Assembly (NCBI GenBank): GCA_947455805.1
Contig: CANGSN010000144.1
Coordinates: forward strand, 1-7,334
DNA: 7,334 bases
From: Planctomycetota bacterium
GTDB lineage: Bacteria; Planctomycetota; UBA1135; UBA2386
Reading direction: 5' to 3'
Under the pieces are notes generated by a model, which was given only the letters and a program-made list of their open reading frames with translations, did no database searches and was not told the origin of the DNA. The position numbers and the translations under genes were made by a program. This document shows positions 1 to 5,163 of this stretch, piece after piece (positions within the stretch are counted from its first letter, which is position 1; each line of letters opens with the position of its first letter).

Positions 1-43
1 CGAGCGCCAGCACCACGGCGAGGTAGACGGCCTCGGCGTTCAT
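1..43 (-). CDS. N-terminal fragment of an unidentified membrane or exported protein (runs off left edge)
   Basis: Reading the minus strand from an ATG at 43 gives 14 complete codons, MNAEAVYLAVVLAL, before the window ends. The segment after the fourth residue is almost wholly hydrophobic, as expected for an N-terminal transmembrane helix or signal anchor. The gene would be divergent from the exported protein beginning at 208, with about 164 nt between the two starts. No Shine-Dalgarno sequence is visible upstream, but the 208 and 2976 genes also lack one, so this does not count against it. The fragment is too short to name a family, and a chance start codon in GC-rich DNA cannot be excluded. 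Confidence 0.45.
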   Translation of the reverse strand, partial: MNAEAVYLAVVLAL

Positions 44-207
44 GCGGTGCAGAGTGGAGCCGGTGGCGGGTGCTCTGCCCAGGGGTTGGTTCCCTGCCGG
101 CCGGGTGGGCGCCGAGTGCGCAGCGCCTTTCGCGGCGTTCGTCTCGTGCCTCGTCGTCGTGCTCCGTAGACTGCCCCGCCCGCCGATTCGGCCCACGACT
201 CCCCGGC
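44..207. other. Divergent intergenic region
   Basis: This 164-nt gap separates two divergently oriented starts (43 minus, 208 plus) and so should carry both promoters. I see no convincing sigma-70 promoter pair. The best -10-like hexamer on the plus strand is TAGACT at 167-172, with no acceptable -35 at 16-18 nt spacing. The 208 frame stays open back to a GTG at 70, but the peptide from 70 to 207 is rich in R, S and P, with no signal peptide at its beginning, so it is treated as non-coding. Confidence 0.5.
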
Positions 208-2763
208 ATGATCCCCAATCCTCGACGTGTTCCCCTGCTCGGCCTGCTGGCCCTCGGTCTCGTGCTGCGCCCCGCGATCGCGCAAGACCTCGCCAAGGAG
301 GAGCAGGACCTGGTCAAGCAGTGCGTGTCGACGCTGTCGAGCTTCGCGTCGAACGCGAAGTCGCAGAAGGTCGGCCAGCGCGCCAAGCAGGCCTACGACC
401 TGATCCTGCAGTACGACCCCGAGAACAACCCAGCGCGCAGCGAGCTCGGCTTCAAGAAGGAGAAGGGGCAGTGGGTCGAGCTGCCGCCCGAGAAGCGCAA
501 GAAGTGGGTCGACAAGGCCAGCTACGAAGGGCGCTTCAAGGTCGTCGACGAGTGGGCGAAGACGGCGACGAAGCTCGGCGACATCCACCGCAAGCTCGGC
601 CTCAAGCTCAAGACCGCCGGCAACGGCGATCGCGCCACGTACCACCTCGACAAGGCGGTCTACTACAACGCGATGGACAAGGAGGCGAACCTGGCGCTCG
701 GCTACAAGGAGGGCCCCGGGTTCTTCGGCACCGAGCCGCAGATCGAGTTCGCCAAGAAGATGAAGGAGATCGAGATCCAGGCGCTGCAGATCGCGCGCAA
801 GGACTACCCGGTCGAGGCCCTCGGCGAGGACAAGATGCCGAAGGAGCTGGTGGCGTTCCGCGACGCGGTGCCGGAGTGGATGAAGAAGCCGAGCTTCGAG
901 ATCCACGGCGCCAAGTCCGAGCACTTCACGGTGTGGACGCGCGGCACCCAGGAGAATGCCGACAACGCGGTCAAGTGGGGCGAGCGCGCGCTCGAGTTCG
1001 GCGTCTACCTGCTCGGCGAGAAGAAGGCCAAGGAGCTGCTGTTCGTCGAGAAGGCGAGCAAGACCTGGGCGTGGCGCGCGTTCGTCTGGACACCGCGCGA
1101 GCGCGAGGAGTTCCTGAAGGCGAACCCGCACGTGTGGAAGGACGACGGCACCGTCGAGAAGGCGATGCAGTTCGTCAACACCGACTGGCGGCTCGCCGAC
1201 GGCGGCGTCGCCACGCTGCAGTCGAAGATCATGCCGGTGCAGATCCACGACAGCATGATCGCCTACGTGTTCCAGGACGGCCTGATCAGCCGCGCCACCG
1301 AAGGGCAGCCCAACCGCAACCAGGGCCTGAGCCAGGGCCTCATCCACGCGGTGACGTGGTACATGCAGTACACGTCGATCAGCCGCTGGGGTGCCCTGCC
1401 GGAAGGCACCGTCGGCGACCGCGAGAACAACCTGCCGGAGTCGACCAACTGGTGGCTGCGCGCCGTGCGCGACCAGGCGATGTCGAGCCAGGACTGGGCG
1501 CTGAACCAGGTGCCGCGCGAGCGGCTGGCGAAGTACCGCAACGACTGCCGCCTGAAGGCGTGGAGCTTCACCACCTGGGCGATGGCCGCCTACCCGGAGA
1601 AGTGGCTCGACTTCTTCCTGGCGCTGCCGGACGACAAGAAGCCGATCCCGACGCTCGAGGAGGTCGACGCGATCGGCGAGAAGGTGTTCGGCAAGAAGCT
1701 CGCCGTGATCGACGAGGAGTGGCGCGAATGGGCGCGCGGTGACTCGGGCGTCGCGTTCGGCACCGGCTACGGCCCGCCGCTGCTGCCGGAGCGGCCGAGC
1801 AAGGAGGAGCTCGCGGTGCTCGACCGCCTGAACGCCGTGCGCGCGACGCCGCTGGCGTTCTCGTGGCCCGAGGACAAGCAGCCCTGGGACGGCGCCTTCG
1901 CCGGCATGCCGGCGTGCGAGCTCGACGCCGAGACGTCGATCGCCTGCGAGGACCACGCGCACTTCCTGGCGCGTTGGCCGGAGCAGCACCTGAAGTGGCC
2001 GGAGGCGCACGAGGAGAACCCGGCGCTGGAAGGCTTCTCGCCGCGCGGCCAGCGCGCCGCGATGGGCTCGGTCATCATCCACCGCAAGGGCCAGGGCGGC
2101 GTCGAGTTCGCCAAGGACTCGGTCGACGGCTGGCTCGGCACGCCGTACCACCGCTTCCCGCTGCTCGAGCACAACATCAAGCGCTTCGGCTACTCGTTCC
2201 TCTACGAGAACGACCTGACCGTCGCCGTGCTCGACATGGGCTCGCTCGAGGAGCCCTACGATCCGGCCGCCGCGCCGCGCCTGATCTGCTGGCCGCCGCA
2301 CGGCATGAAGGACGTGCCGACCGACTTCCACGGCATCGAGCAGCCGAATCCGCTGGAGGACCAGCCGGAGAAGGACCAGGACATCACCAAGACCGGCTAC
2401 CCGGTCAGTCTGCAGCTGCAGCGCGAGCTCGCCGGCCGCGTCTCCAACGCGACCATGCAGCTGTTCGAAGCGCGCAGCAGTGGCAAGGCGCCGACCGCGC
2501 ACTTCGTCCGCAAGGGCAGCAAGGAGCAGGCGGCGTGGCTCGAGCGCTGCAAGAAGGAGGTGCCGACCTGGCTGCACACGCCGATGGTGCCGCTGAACCG
2601 CAAGGTCGAGATTCGCGACGTCGTGTTCGTCATCCCGAAGGAGCGGCTCGAGCCCGGCAAGCACTTCCAGGCGCGCGTCATGCTGACGATCGGTGAGGAA
2701 GAGCTGTGGTTCTATTGGGAGTTCACCGCCGGCTCGCAGCAGGAAGGCCTGAAGCTGAAGTGA
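208..2763 (+). CDS. Exported CAP/SCP-domain protein with a degenerate peptidase-MA-like N-terminal half
   Basis: The product has 851 residues. The ATG at 208 is preferred to the GTG at 70 because it puts a signal peptide at the N-terminus: RR at 6-7, a leucine-rich core at 10-20, and a likely cleavage after A25 (AIA|QD). Residues 69-90 (YDPENNPAR..LGF....GQWV) and 157-169 (LALGYKEG) resemble repeat units of planctomycete secreted proteins with peptidase-MA/DUF1570-like domains. Residues 236-511 look like such a domain (HFTVW at 239-243; helix AYPEKWLDFF after the core). The site that should be HExxH reads HAVTW (380-384), so zinc catalysis is unlikely. Residues 532-690 match a bacterial CAP domain: LDRLNAVRA at 538-546, HE at 601-602, and W642 with PYHR at 646-649. 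Conserved CAP-linked segments follow (DVPTDF near 702-707, GYPVSL at 730-735), then an Ig-like tail ending WFYWEFTAG (834-842). Function is unknown; an extracellular or periplasmic binding role is inferred. It appears monocistronic, with a terminator at 2804-2834. Confidence 0.85.
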   Translation: MIPNPRRVPLLGLLALGLVLRPAIAQDLAKEEQDLVKQCVSTLSSFASNAKSQKVGQRAKQAYDLILQYDPENNPARSELGFKKEKGQWVELPPEKRKKWVDKASYEGRFKVVDEWAKTATKLGDIHRKLGLKLKTAGNGDRATYHLDKAVYYNAMDKEANLALGYKEGPGFFGTEPQIEFAKKMKEIEIQALQIARKDYPVEALGEDKMPKELVAFRDAVPEWMKKPSFEIHGAKSEHFTVWTRGTQENADNAVKWGERALEFGVYLLGEKKAKELLFVEKASKTWAWRAFVWTPREREEFLKANPHVWKDDGTVEKAMQFVNTDWRLADGGVATLQSKIMPVQIHDSMIAYVFQDGLISRATEGQPNRNQGLSQGLIHAVTWYMQYTSISRWGALPEGTVGDRENNLPESTNWWLRAVRDQAMSSQDWALNQVPRERLAKYRNDCRLKAWSFTTWAMAAYPEKWLDFFLALPDDKKPIPTLEEVDAIGEKVFGKKLAVIDEEWREWARGDSGVAFGTGYGPPLLPERPSKEELAVLDRLNAVRATPLAFSWPEDKQPWDGAFAGMPACELDAETSIACEDHAHFLARWPEQHLKWPEAHEENPALEGFSPRGQRAAMGSVIIHRKGQGGVEFAKDSVDGWLGTPYHRFPLLEHNIKRFGYSFLYENDLTVAVLDMGSLEEPYDPAAAPRLICWPPHGMKDVPTDFHGIEQPNPLEDQPEKDQDITKTGYPVSLQLQRELAGRVSNATMQLFEARSSGKAPTAHFVRKGSKEQAAWLERCKKEVPTWLHTPMVPLNRKVEIRDVVFVIPKERLEPGKHFQARVMLTIGEEELWFYWEFTAGSQQEGLKLK

Positions 2764-2803
2764 CGGTGGCGACGGCACCGGCCGCGGCCGCTGTCACGAT
2801 CGC

Positions 2804-2834
2804 GAACGGGCCGGCCGATGCGCCGGCCCGTTTC
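2804..2834 (+). terminator. Intrinsic-type terminator after the CAP-domain gene
   Basis: A perfect 11-bp inverted repeat, AACGGGCCGGC (2805-2815) and GCCGGCCCGTT (2822-2832), flanks a 6-nt loop. It lies about 40 nt after the stop codon at 2763 and is followed by a short, broken T run (TTTCGTT, 2831-2837). The stem is long and GC-rich; the U-tract is weak, which is common in high-GC genomes. It isolates the 208-2763 gene from the aldolase downstream. The rest of the 2764-2975 gap shows no other gene. Confidence 0.75.
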
Positions 2835-2898
2835 GTTGGTGGGGGCAGCCTGGCAAGTGCGCCCAGGGCTCGCCGAGGGGGCAACACCGCCGCCGCGC

Positions 2899-2926
2899 TT
2901 GCATCGTCCGGGCCGGACTCCACAAT
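2899..2926 (+). promoter_or_regulatory. Weak candidate sigma-70 promoter for the aldolase
   Basis: TTGCAT (2899-2904) and CACAAT (2921-2926) are separated by 16 nt. They match the -35 and -10 consensus at three and four of six positions. The pair lies 50 nt upstream of the aldolase ATG and beyond the preceding terminator, where a promoter is needed. This is position-supported guesswork; the match alone is not significant. Confidence 0.25.
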
Positions 2927-2975
2927 CCTCGCCCACTCTCCATGCGCCGGCCTTCCCGCCGGCACCCCACGAGTC

Positions 2976-3896
2976 ATGAGCAAGCGCGTCGACGAGATCC
3001 TCGGCTGGTACGAATCCGACAACCCCGGCGTCCTGAAGAACCTGCGCTGGATGATGGACACGGGCGCCCTGGCGGGCACCGGCAAGTTCGTGATCCTGCC
3101 GGTCGACCAGGGCTTCGAGCACGGCCCCGCGCGCTCGTTCGCCAAGAACCCGGCCGGCTACGACCCGTACTACCACTTCGAGCTGGCGATCGAGTCCGGC
3201 TGCAACGCCTACGCAGCGCCGCTCGGCTTCCTCGAGGCCGGTGCGCGCAAGTTCGCGGGCCGCATCCCGCTGATCCTGAAGCTGAACAACAGCGACTCGC
3301 TCTACAGCCCGAAGGACCCGAAGCCGGCGATCACCGGCTCGGTCAAGGACGCCCTGCGCCTGGGCTGCGCGGCCATCGGCTTCACGATCTACCCAGGCAG
3401 CAGCCAGCGCGACGCGATGTACATGGAGCTGCGCAAGATCAGCGAGGAGGCGAAGGAAGCCGGCCTCGCGGTGGTCGTGTGGAGCTACCCGCGCGGCACG
3501 GCGCTCAGCAAGCAGGGCGAGACCGCGATCGACGTGGCCGCCTACGCCGCGCAGATCGCCGCCCAGCTCGGCGCGCACATCATCAAGGTGAAGCCGCCGA
3601 CCGAGGCGCTCGAACAGGACGCGGCCAAGAAGGTCTACGAGAGCGAGAAGATCGCCATCGGGACGCTGGCGGAGCGCACCAAGCACGTCGTGCAGGCCGC
3701 GTTCGGCGGCCGCCGCATCGTCATCTTCTCTGGTGGCGAGGCGAAGGGCACCGAAGAGGTGCTGGGCGAGATCAAGGGCCTCGCCGACGGCGGCTCGTTC
3801 GGCTCGATCATGGGCCGCAACGCGTTCCAGCGCCCGAAGGCGGACGCGCTGAAGCTGCTGAAGAGCGTGCAGGACATCTACCGCGCCGCGAAGTGA
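2976..3896 (+). CDS. fbaB: Class I fructose-bisphosphate aldolase (DhnA type)
   Basis: This 306-residue cytoplasmic enzyme reversibly cleaves fructose 1,6-bisphosphate to dihydroxyacetone phosphate and glyceraldehyde 3-phosphate through a Schiff base, in glycolysis and gluconeogenesis. It has the layout of the DhnA/DeoC-like TIM-barrel aldolases. The first-strand motif ILPVDQGFEHGP (about 40-51) carries D44 and H49. IIKVKPP follows at 202-208; by comparison with archaeal class I aldolases (motif MKIKYTGD), K206 is the expected Schiff-base lysine. The phosphate-binding elements are FSGGEAKG (251-258) and MGRNAFQRP (279-287). The length is in the usual range for this bacterial type. The frame is open further upstream, but the ATG at 2976 begins the family-like sequence (MSKRVDEILGWYESD), and what precedes it overlaps the previous gene and its terminator. 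No Shine-Dalgarno sequence is visible. The sigma factor gene follows after 26 nt. The function call is firm; the gene symbol rests on family resemblance. Confidence 0.93.
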   Translation: MSKRVDEILGWYESDNPGVLKNLRWMMDTGALAGTGKFVILPVDQGFEHGPARSFAKNPAGYDPYYHFELAIESGCNAYAAPLGFLEAGARKFAGRIPLILKLNNSDSLYSPKDPKPAITGSVKDALRLGCAAIGFTIYPGSSQRDAMYMELRKISEEAKEAGLAVVVWSYPRGTALSKQGETAIDVAAYAAQIAAQLGAHIIKVKPPTEALEQDAAKKVYESEKIAIGTLAERTKHVVQAAFGGRRIVIFSGGEAKGTEEVLGEIKGLADGGSFGSIMGRNAFQRPKADALKLLKSVQDIYRAAK

Positions 3897-3902
3897 TCGC
3901 GG

Positions 3903-3919
3903 CGGCCTGAGCCAGGCCG
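3903..3919 (+). promoter_or_regulatory. Small perfect hairpin between aldolase and sigma factor genes
   Basis: CGGCCTG (3903-3909) and CAGGCCG (3913-3919) form a 7-bp stem with a 3-nt loop. It begins 6 nt after the aldolase stop and ends 3 nt before the sigma factor ATG at 3923, occupying the place of a ribosome binding site. It has no T-tract, so it is not a typical terminator. It could mask the sigma factor's translation start or protect the aldolase mRNA end. Chance is also possible in such GC-rich sequence. Confidence 0.4.
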
Positions 3920-3922
3920 GCG

Positions 3923-4543
3923 ATGGATCCATCCGACGACACGCGCTTCCTGCTGCAGCGCTGGCACGCCGGCGATCGCCAGGCGATCGAGGCGCTGGTC
4001 GCGCGCGACCTCGAGTGGATCCGCGGCCACGTGCGTGCGCGCCTCGGCCCGCTGCTGCGCGCGCGCGGCGAGACGATGGACTACGTGCAGGACGCCGTGC
4101 TCGACGTGCTGCAGTACACACCGCGCTTCCTGACCGACGATCGCCGGCAGTTCCGCGCGCTGGTCGCGCGCATCGTCGAGAACCACCTGCGCGATGCGCA
4201 CGACCACCACGCCGCGGCGCGCCGTTCGCCGCTGCGCGAACGGCCGGTGCCGACCGACTCGGTGCTCGACCTCGCCGCCGGCCAGCGGCCAGTGACGCAG
4301 CCGGGTGCTGTCGCCGAGCGCCGCGAGGAGGAGGGCTGGGTGCGGCTGGCGCTCGAACTGCTCGAGCCGGAGGACCGCCAGGTGCTGCTGCTGCGGCAGT
4401 GGCAGGAACTCGAGTTCGCCGCCGTCGGCGCGCGCATGGGGCTCAGCGAGGACGCGGCGCGCATGCGCTTCCAGAGGGCGCTGCCGAAGCTGGCGAAGAA
4501 GCTCGAGGCGCTGCGCTCTGGCCGCGGGCTCGGCGACGGGTGA
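3923..4543 (+). CDS. ECF-like RNA polymerase sigma-70 family factor
   Basis: This 206-residue protein has the two-domain arrangement of extracytoplasmic-function sigma factors. Region 2 covers roughly residues 8-100, including GETMDYVQDAVLDVLQYTPRF (49-69, the DxxQD-type -10 recognition helix) and FRALVARIVENHLRD (77-91). A variable linker follows at about 101-136. Region 4 covers about 137-197, with LEPEDRQVLLLRQWQELEF and the helix-turn-helix AAVGARMGLSEDAARMRFQRAL (166-187) that would bind a -35 element. Its length and its style fit planctomycete ECF factors. The 26-nt gap behind the aldolase suggests co-transcription, but a regulatory link is not shown. No anti-sigma factor (a membrane protein with a zinc-binding or DUF-type N-terminus) is adjacent, so its control is unclear. 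The next plus-strand genes encode a secreted and a membrane-anchored protein, which are possible targets by position only. Confidence 0.88.
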   Translation: MDPSDDTRFLLQRWHAGDRQAIEALVARDLEWIRGHVRARLGPLLRARGETMDYVQDAVLDVLQYTPRFLTDDRRQFRALVARIVENHLRDAHDHHAAARRSPLRERPVPTDSVLDLAAGQRPVTQPGAVAERREEEGWVRLALELLEPEDRQVLLLRQWQELEFAAVGARMGLSEDAARMRFQRALPKLAKKLEALRSGRGLGDG

Positions 4544-4690
4544 GTGAGCTCTGCAGGCTTCGCGACGACTCGCCCTCGTCGATTGCACCATTTGAGGCGG
4601 TGCTGATGGTTCGAGCCGTCGGCCTTGTGAACTGCCGACAGTGGGTTGCGATCGGCGTGGACCTTCCGTGTGGGGAGGCAACCATCCTGC

Positions 4691-4719
4691 TTGCAATCGG
4701 CGACGATATCTGGTATGTG
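4691..4719 (+). promoter_or_regulatory. Candidate promoter for the two-gene cassette (extended -10)
   Basis: TTGCAA (4691-4696, four of six -35 consensus positions) is followed after exactly 17 nt by TATGTG (4714-4719, three of six), which is preceded by TG at 4711-4712, giving the TGnTAT form of an extended -10. Transcription would begin near 4726 and leave a leader of about 70 nt that includes the 4747-4772 hairpin. The sequence alternatively could be read by the neighbouring ECF sigma factor, whose recognition sequence is unknown. Confidence 0.35.
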
Positions 4720-4746
4720 ACATCGAAGATGTAGGTAGTGGATGGA

Positions 4747-4772
4747 GGCGGGCCCGCCGGAGAATGGGCCCG
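4747..4772 (+). promoter_or_regulatory. GGGCCC palindrome and hairpin in the 5' leader
   Basis: GGCGGGCCCGCC (4747-4758) is a perfect 12-bp palindrome. A second GGGCCC at 4766-4771 allows an alternative hairpin between CGGGCCC (4749-4755) and GGGCCCG (4766-4772) with a 10-nt loop. The element ends 12 nt before the AGGAG at 4785. It could be an operator or an RNA fold controlling translation; there is no T-tract to make it a terminator. Confidence 0.4.
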
Positions 4773-4784
4773 AACATCAGTACT

Positions 4785-4789
4785 AGGAG
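4785..4789 (+). promoter_or_regulatory. Shine-Dalgarno sequence of the small secreted protein
   Basis: AGGAG lies 4 nt upstream of the ATG at 4794. It is the only clear Shine-Dalgarno among the complete genes in the window. It fixes the start at 4794, which also puts the signal peptide at the N-terminus. Confidence 0.65.
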
Positions 4790-4793
4790 TCCC

Positions 4794-5093
4794 ATGTATC
4801 CTCGCCTTGTGTCTCGTGTGTTGTTTCCCCTGCTCCTGAGCGCAGGCGTCGCAGCCCAGTCCTCGGGAGGATGGTCCGCTGCGGCTCAAACGTCGACTTC
4901 GTCCTTGCACTCTGGCTCCGCTGGCGGCACTCACGAGCACGTCCAGATCACCAACAACTGGATCCCGGGCTCCAAGGCGGAGTCGGTCACGATGAACGTC
5001 GTGTTCTTCGAGCCAGATGGAAGAGGTGGGTTCAAGGAGAGCACGATCACTGTCGAGGTTCCCCCCCGGCGGGACGCGGAGCTTCCACGGTGA
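4794..5093 (+). CDS. Small secreted protein, apparently frameshifted at a C7 tract
   Basis: As read, the product has 99 residues and ends at a TGA at 5091-5093. The N-terminus is a signal peptide: R4 and R8, a hydrophobic core VLFPLLLSAGVAA (9-21), and likely cleavage before Q22. A serine-rich linker follows, then a beta-rich segment HVQITNNWIPGSK and MNVVFFEPDGRGG ending STITVEVPP. The last eight residues (RRDAELPR) do not fit that pattern. If one C of the seven at 5061-5067 is removed or skipped, the frame continues GGTRSFHGDVKRVTVTAG and on to YP, stopping at 5161-5163. That gives a 122-residue protein with alternating hydrophobic strands and a stop overlapping the next gene's GTG. I do not recognise the family. 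Export is well supported; the complete form is likely the 122-residue one. Confidence 0.7.
   Translation: MYPRLVSRVLFPLLLSAGVAAQSSGGWSAAAQTSTSSLHSGSAGGTHEHVQITNNWIPGSKAESVTMNVVFFEPDGRGGFKESTITVEVPPRRDAELPR
5061..5067 (+). repeat. C7 homopolymer tract at the frameshift point
   Basis: Seven consecutive C residues lie inside codons 90-92 of the small secreted protein. With six C the reading frame stays open to 5163; with seven it stops at 5093. A run of this length is a common place for replication slippage and base-calling error. The Pro codons CCC-CCC followed by C also form the kind of site where +1 ribosomal slippage is known. Another C7 run, at 6019-6025 in the next gene, does not break that gene's frame. 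Confidence 0.85.
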
Positions 5094-5163
5094 CGTGAAG
5101 CGAGTCACTGTCACTGCTGGGACCGTTGCCGCAGTCGGCACCTGGGCAGTCACCTACCCGTGA
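5068..5163 (+). pseudogene. Out-of-frame 3' part of the small secreted protein
   Basis: This stretch encodes the predicted 31-residue C-terminus in the frame one base ahead of the 4794 frame, ending at TGA 5161-5163. The translation (GGTRSFHGDVKRVTV..., ...VGTWAVTYP) keeps the V/T-rich alternating pattern of the upstream part. The stop sits in GTGA with the next start at 5160, a classical coupled-operon overlap. This is strong indirect evidence that this frame was recently, or still is, translated. Whether it is a mutation, an assembly error or a regulated slip cannot be told from one sequence. Confidence 0.65.

Larger units (their letters stand above)
4544..4793. other. Intergenic leader region before the small secreted protein
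   Basis: This 250-nt stretch holds no convincing gene. It marks the beginning of a zone with visibly lower GC and more A/T at third positions than its left neighbours. It contains a 6-bp inverted repeat, GTCGGC (4618-4623) and GCCGAC (4634-4639), with a 10-nt loop that might end the sigma factor transcript, then a weak promoter, a GGGCCC hairpin and a ribosome binding site, which are listed separately. Upstream in-frame extension of the 4794 gene to a start at 4641 is possible, but the added residues are R- and W-rich and would bury the signal peptide. Confidence 0.6.

Noticed and set aside
42..1742. Plus-strand frame of 566 codons overlapping the CAP-domain gene
   Set aside because: It is an alternative frame of the same DNA with R/G/A/Q-rich low-complexity product and no domain signal.
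40..2778. Minus-strand frame of 912 codons opposite the CAP-domain gene
   Set aside because: It is a shadow caused by high GC: the product is dominated by L, R, A, V and H with no signal peptide or motif. The plus-strand frame has a signal peptide and a recognisable CAP domain.
2779..2790. CGGCCGCGGCCG palindrome as an operator
   Set aside because: Short GC palindromes are expected by chance in such GC-rich DNA, and it lies before the terminator in the 3' region of the preceding gene.
2712..4121. Minus-strand frame of 469 codons opposite the aldolase and the start of the sigma factor
   Set aside because: It is antisense to two well-supported genes, crosses the terminator and intergenic gaps, and encodes an arginine/alanine-rich product without features.
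4015..4734. Plus-strand frame of 239 codons overlapping the sigma factor
   Set aside because: It lies mostly inside the sigma factor in another frame; its tail after 4543 is too short and featureless to be a gene by itself.
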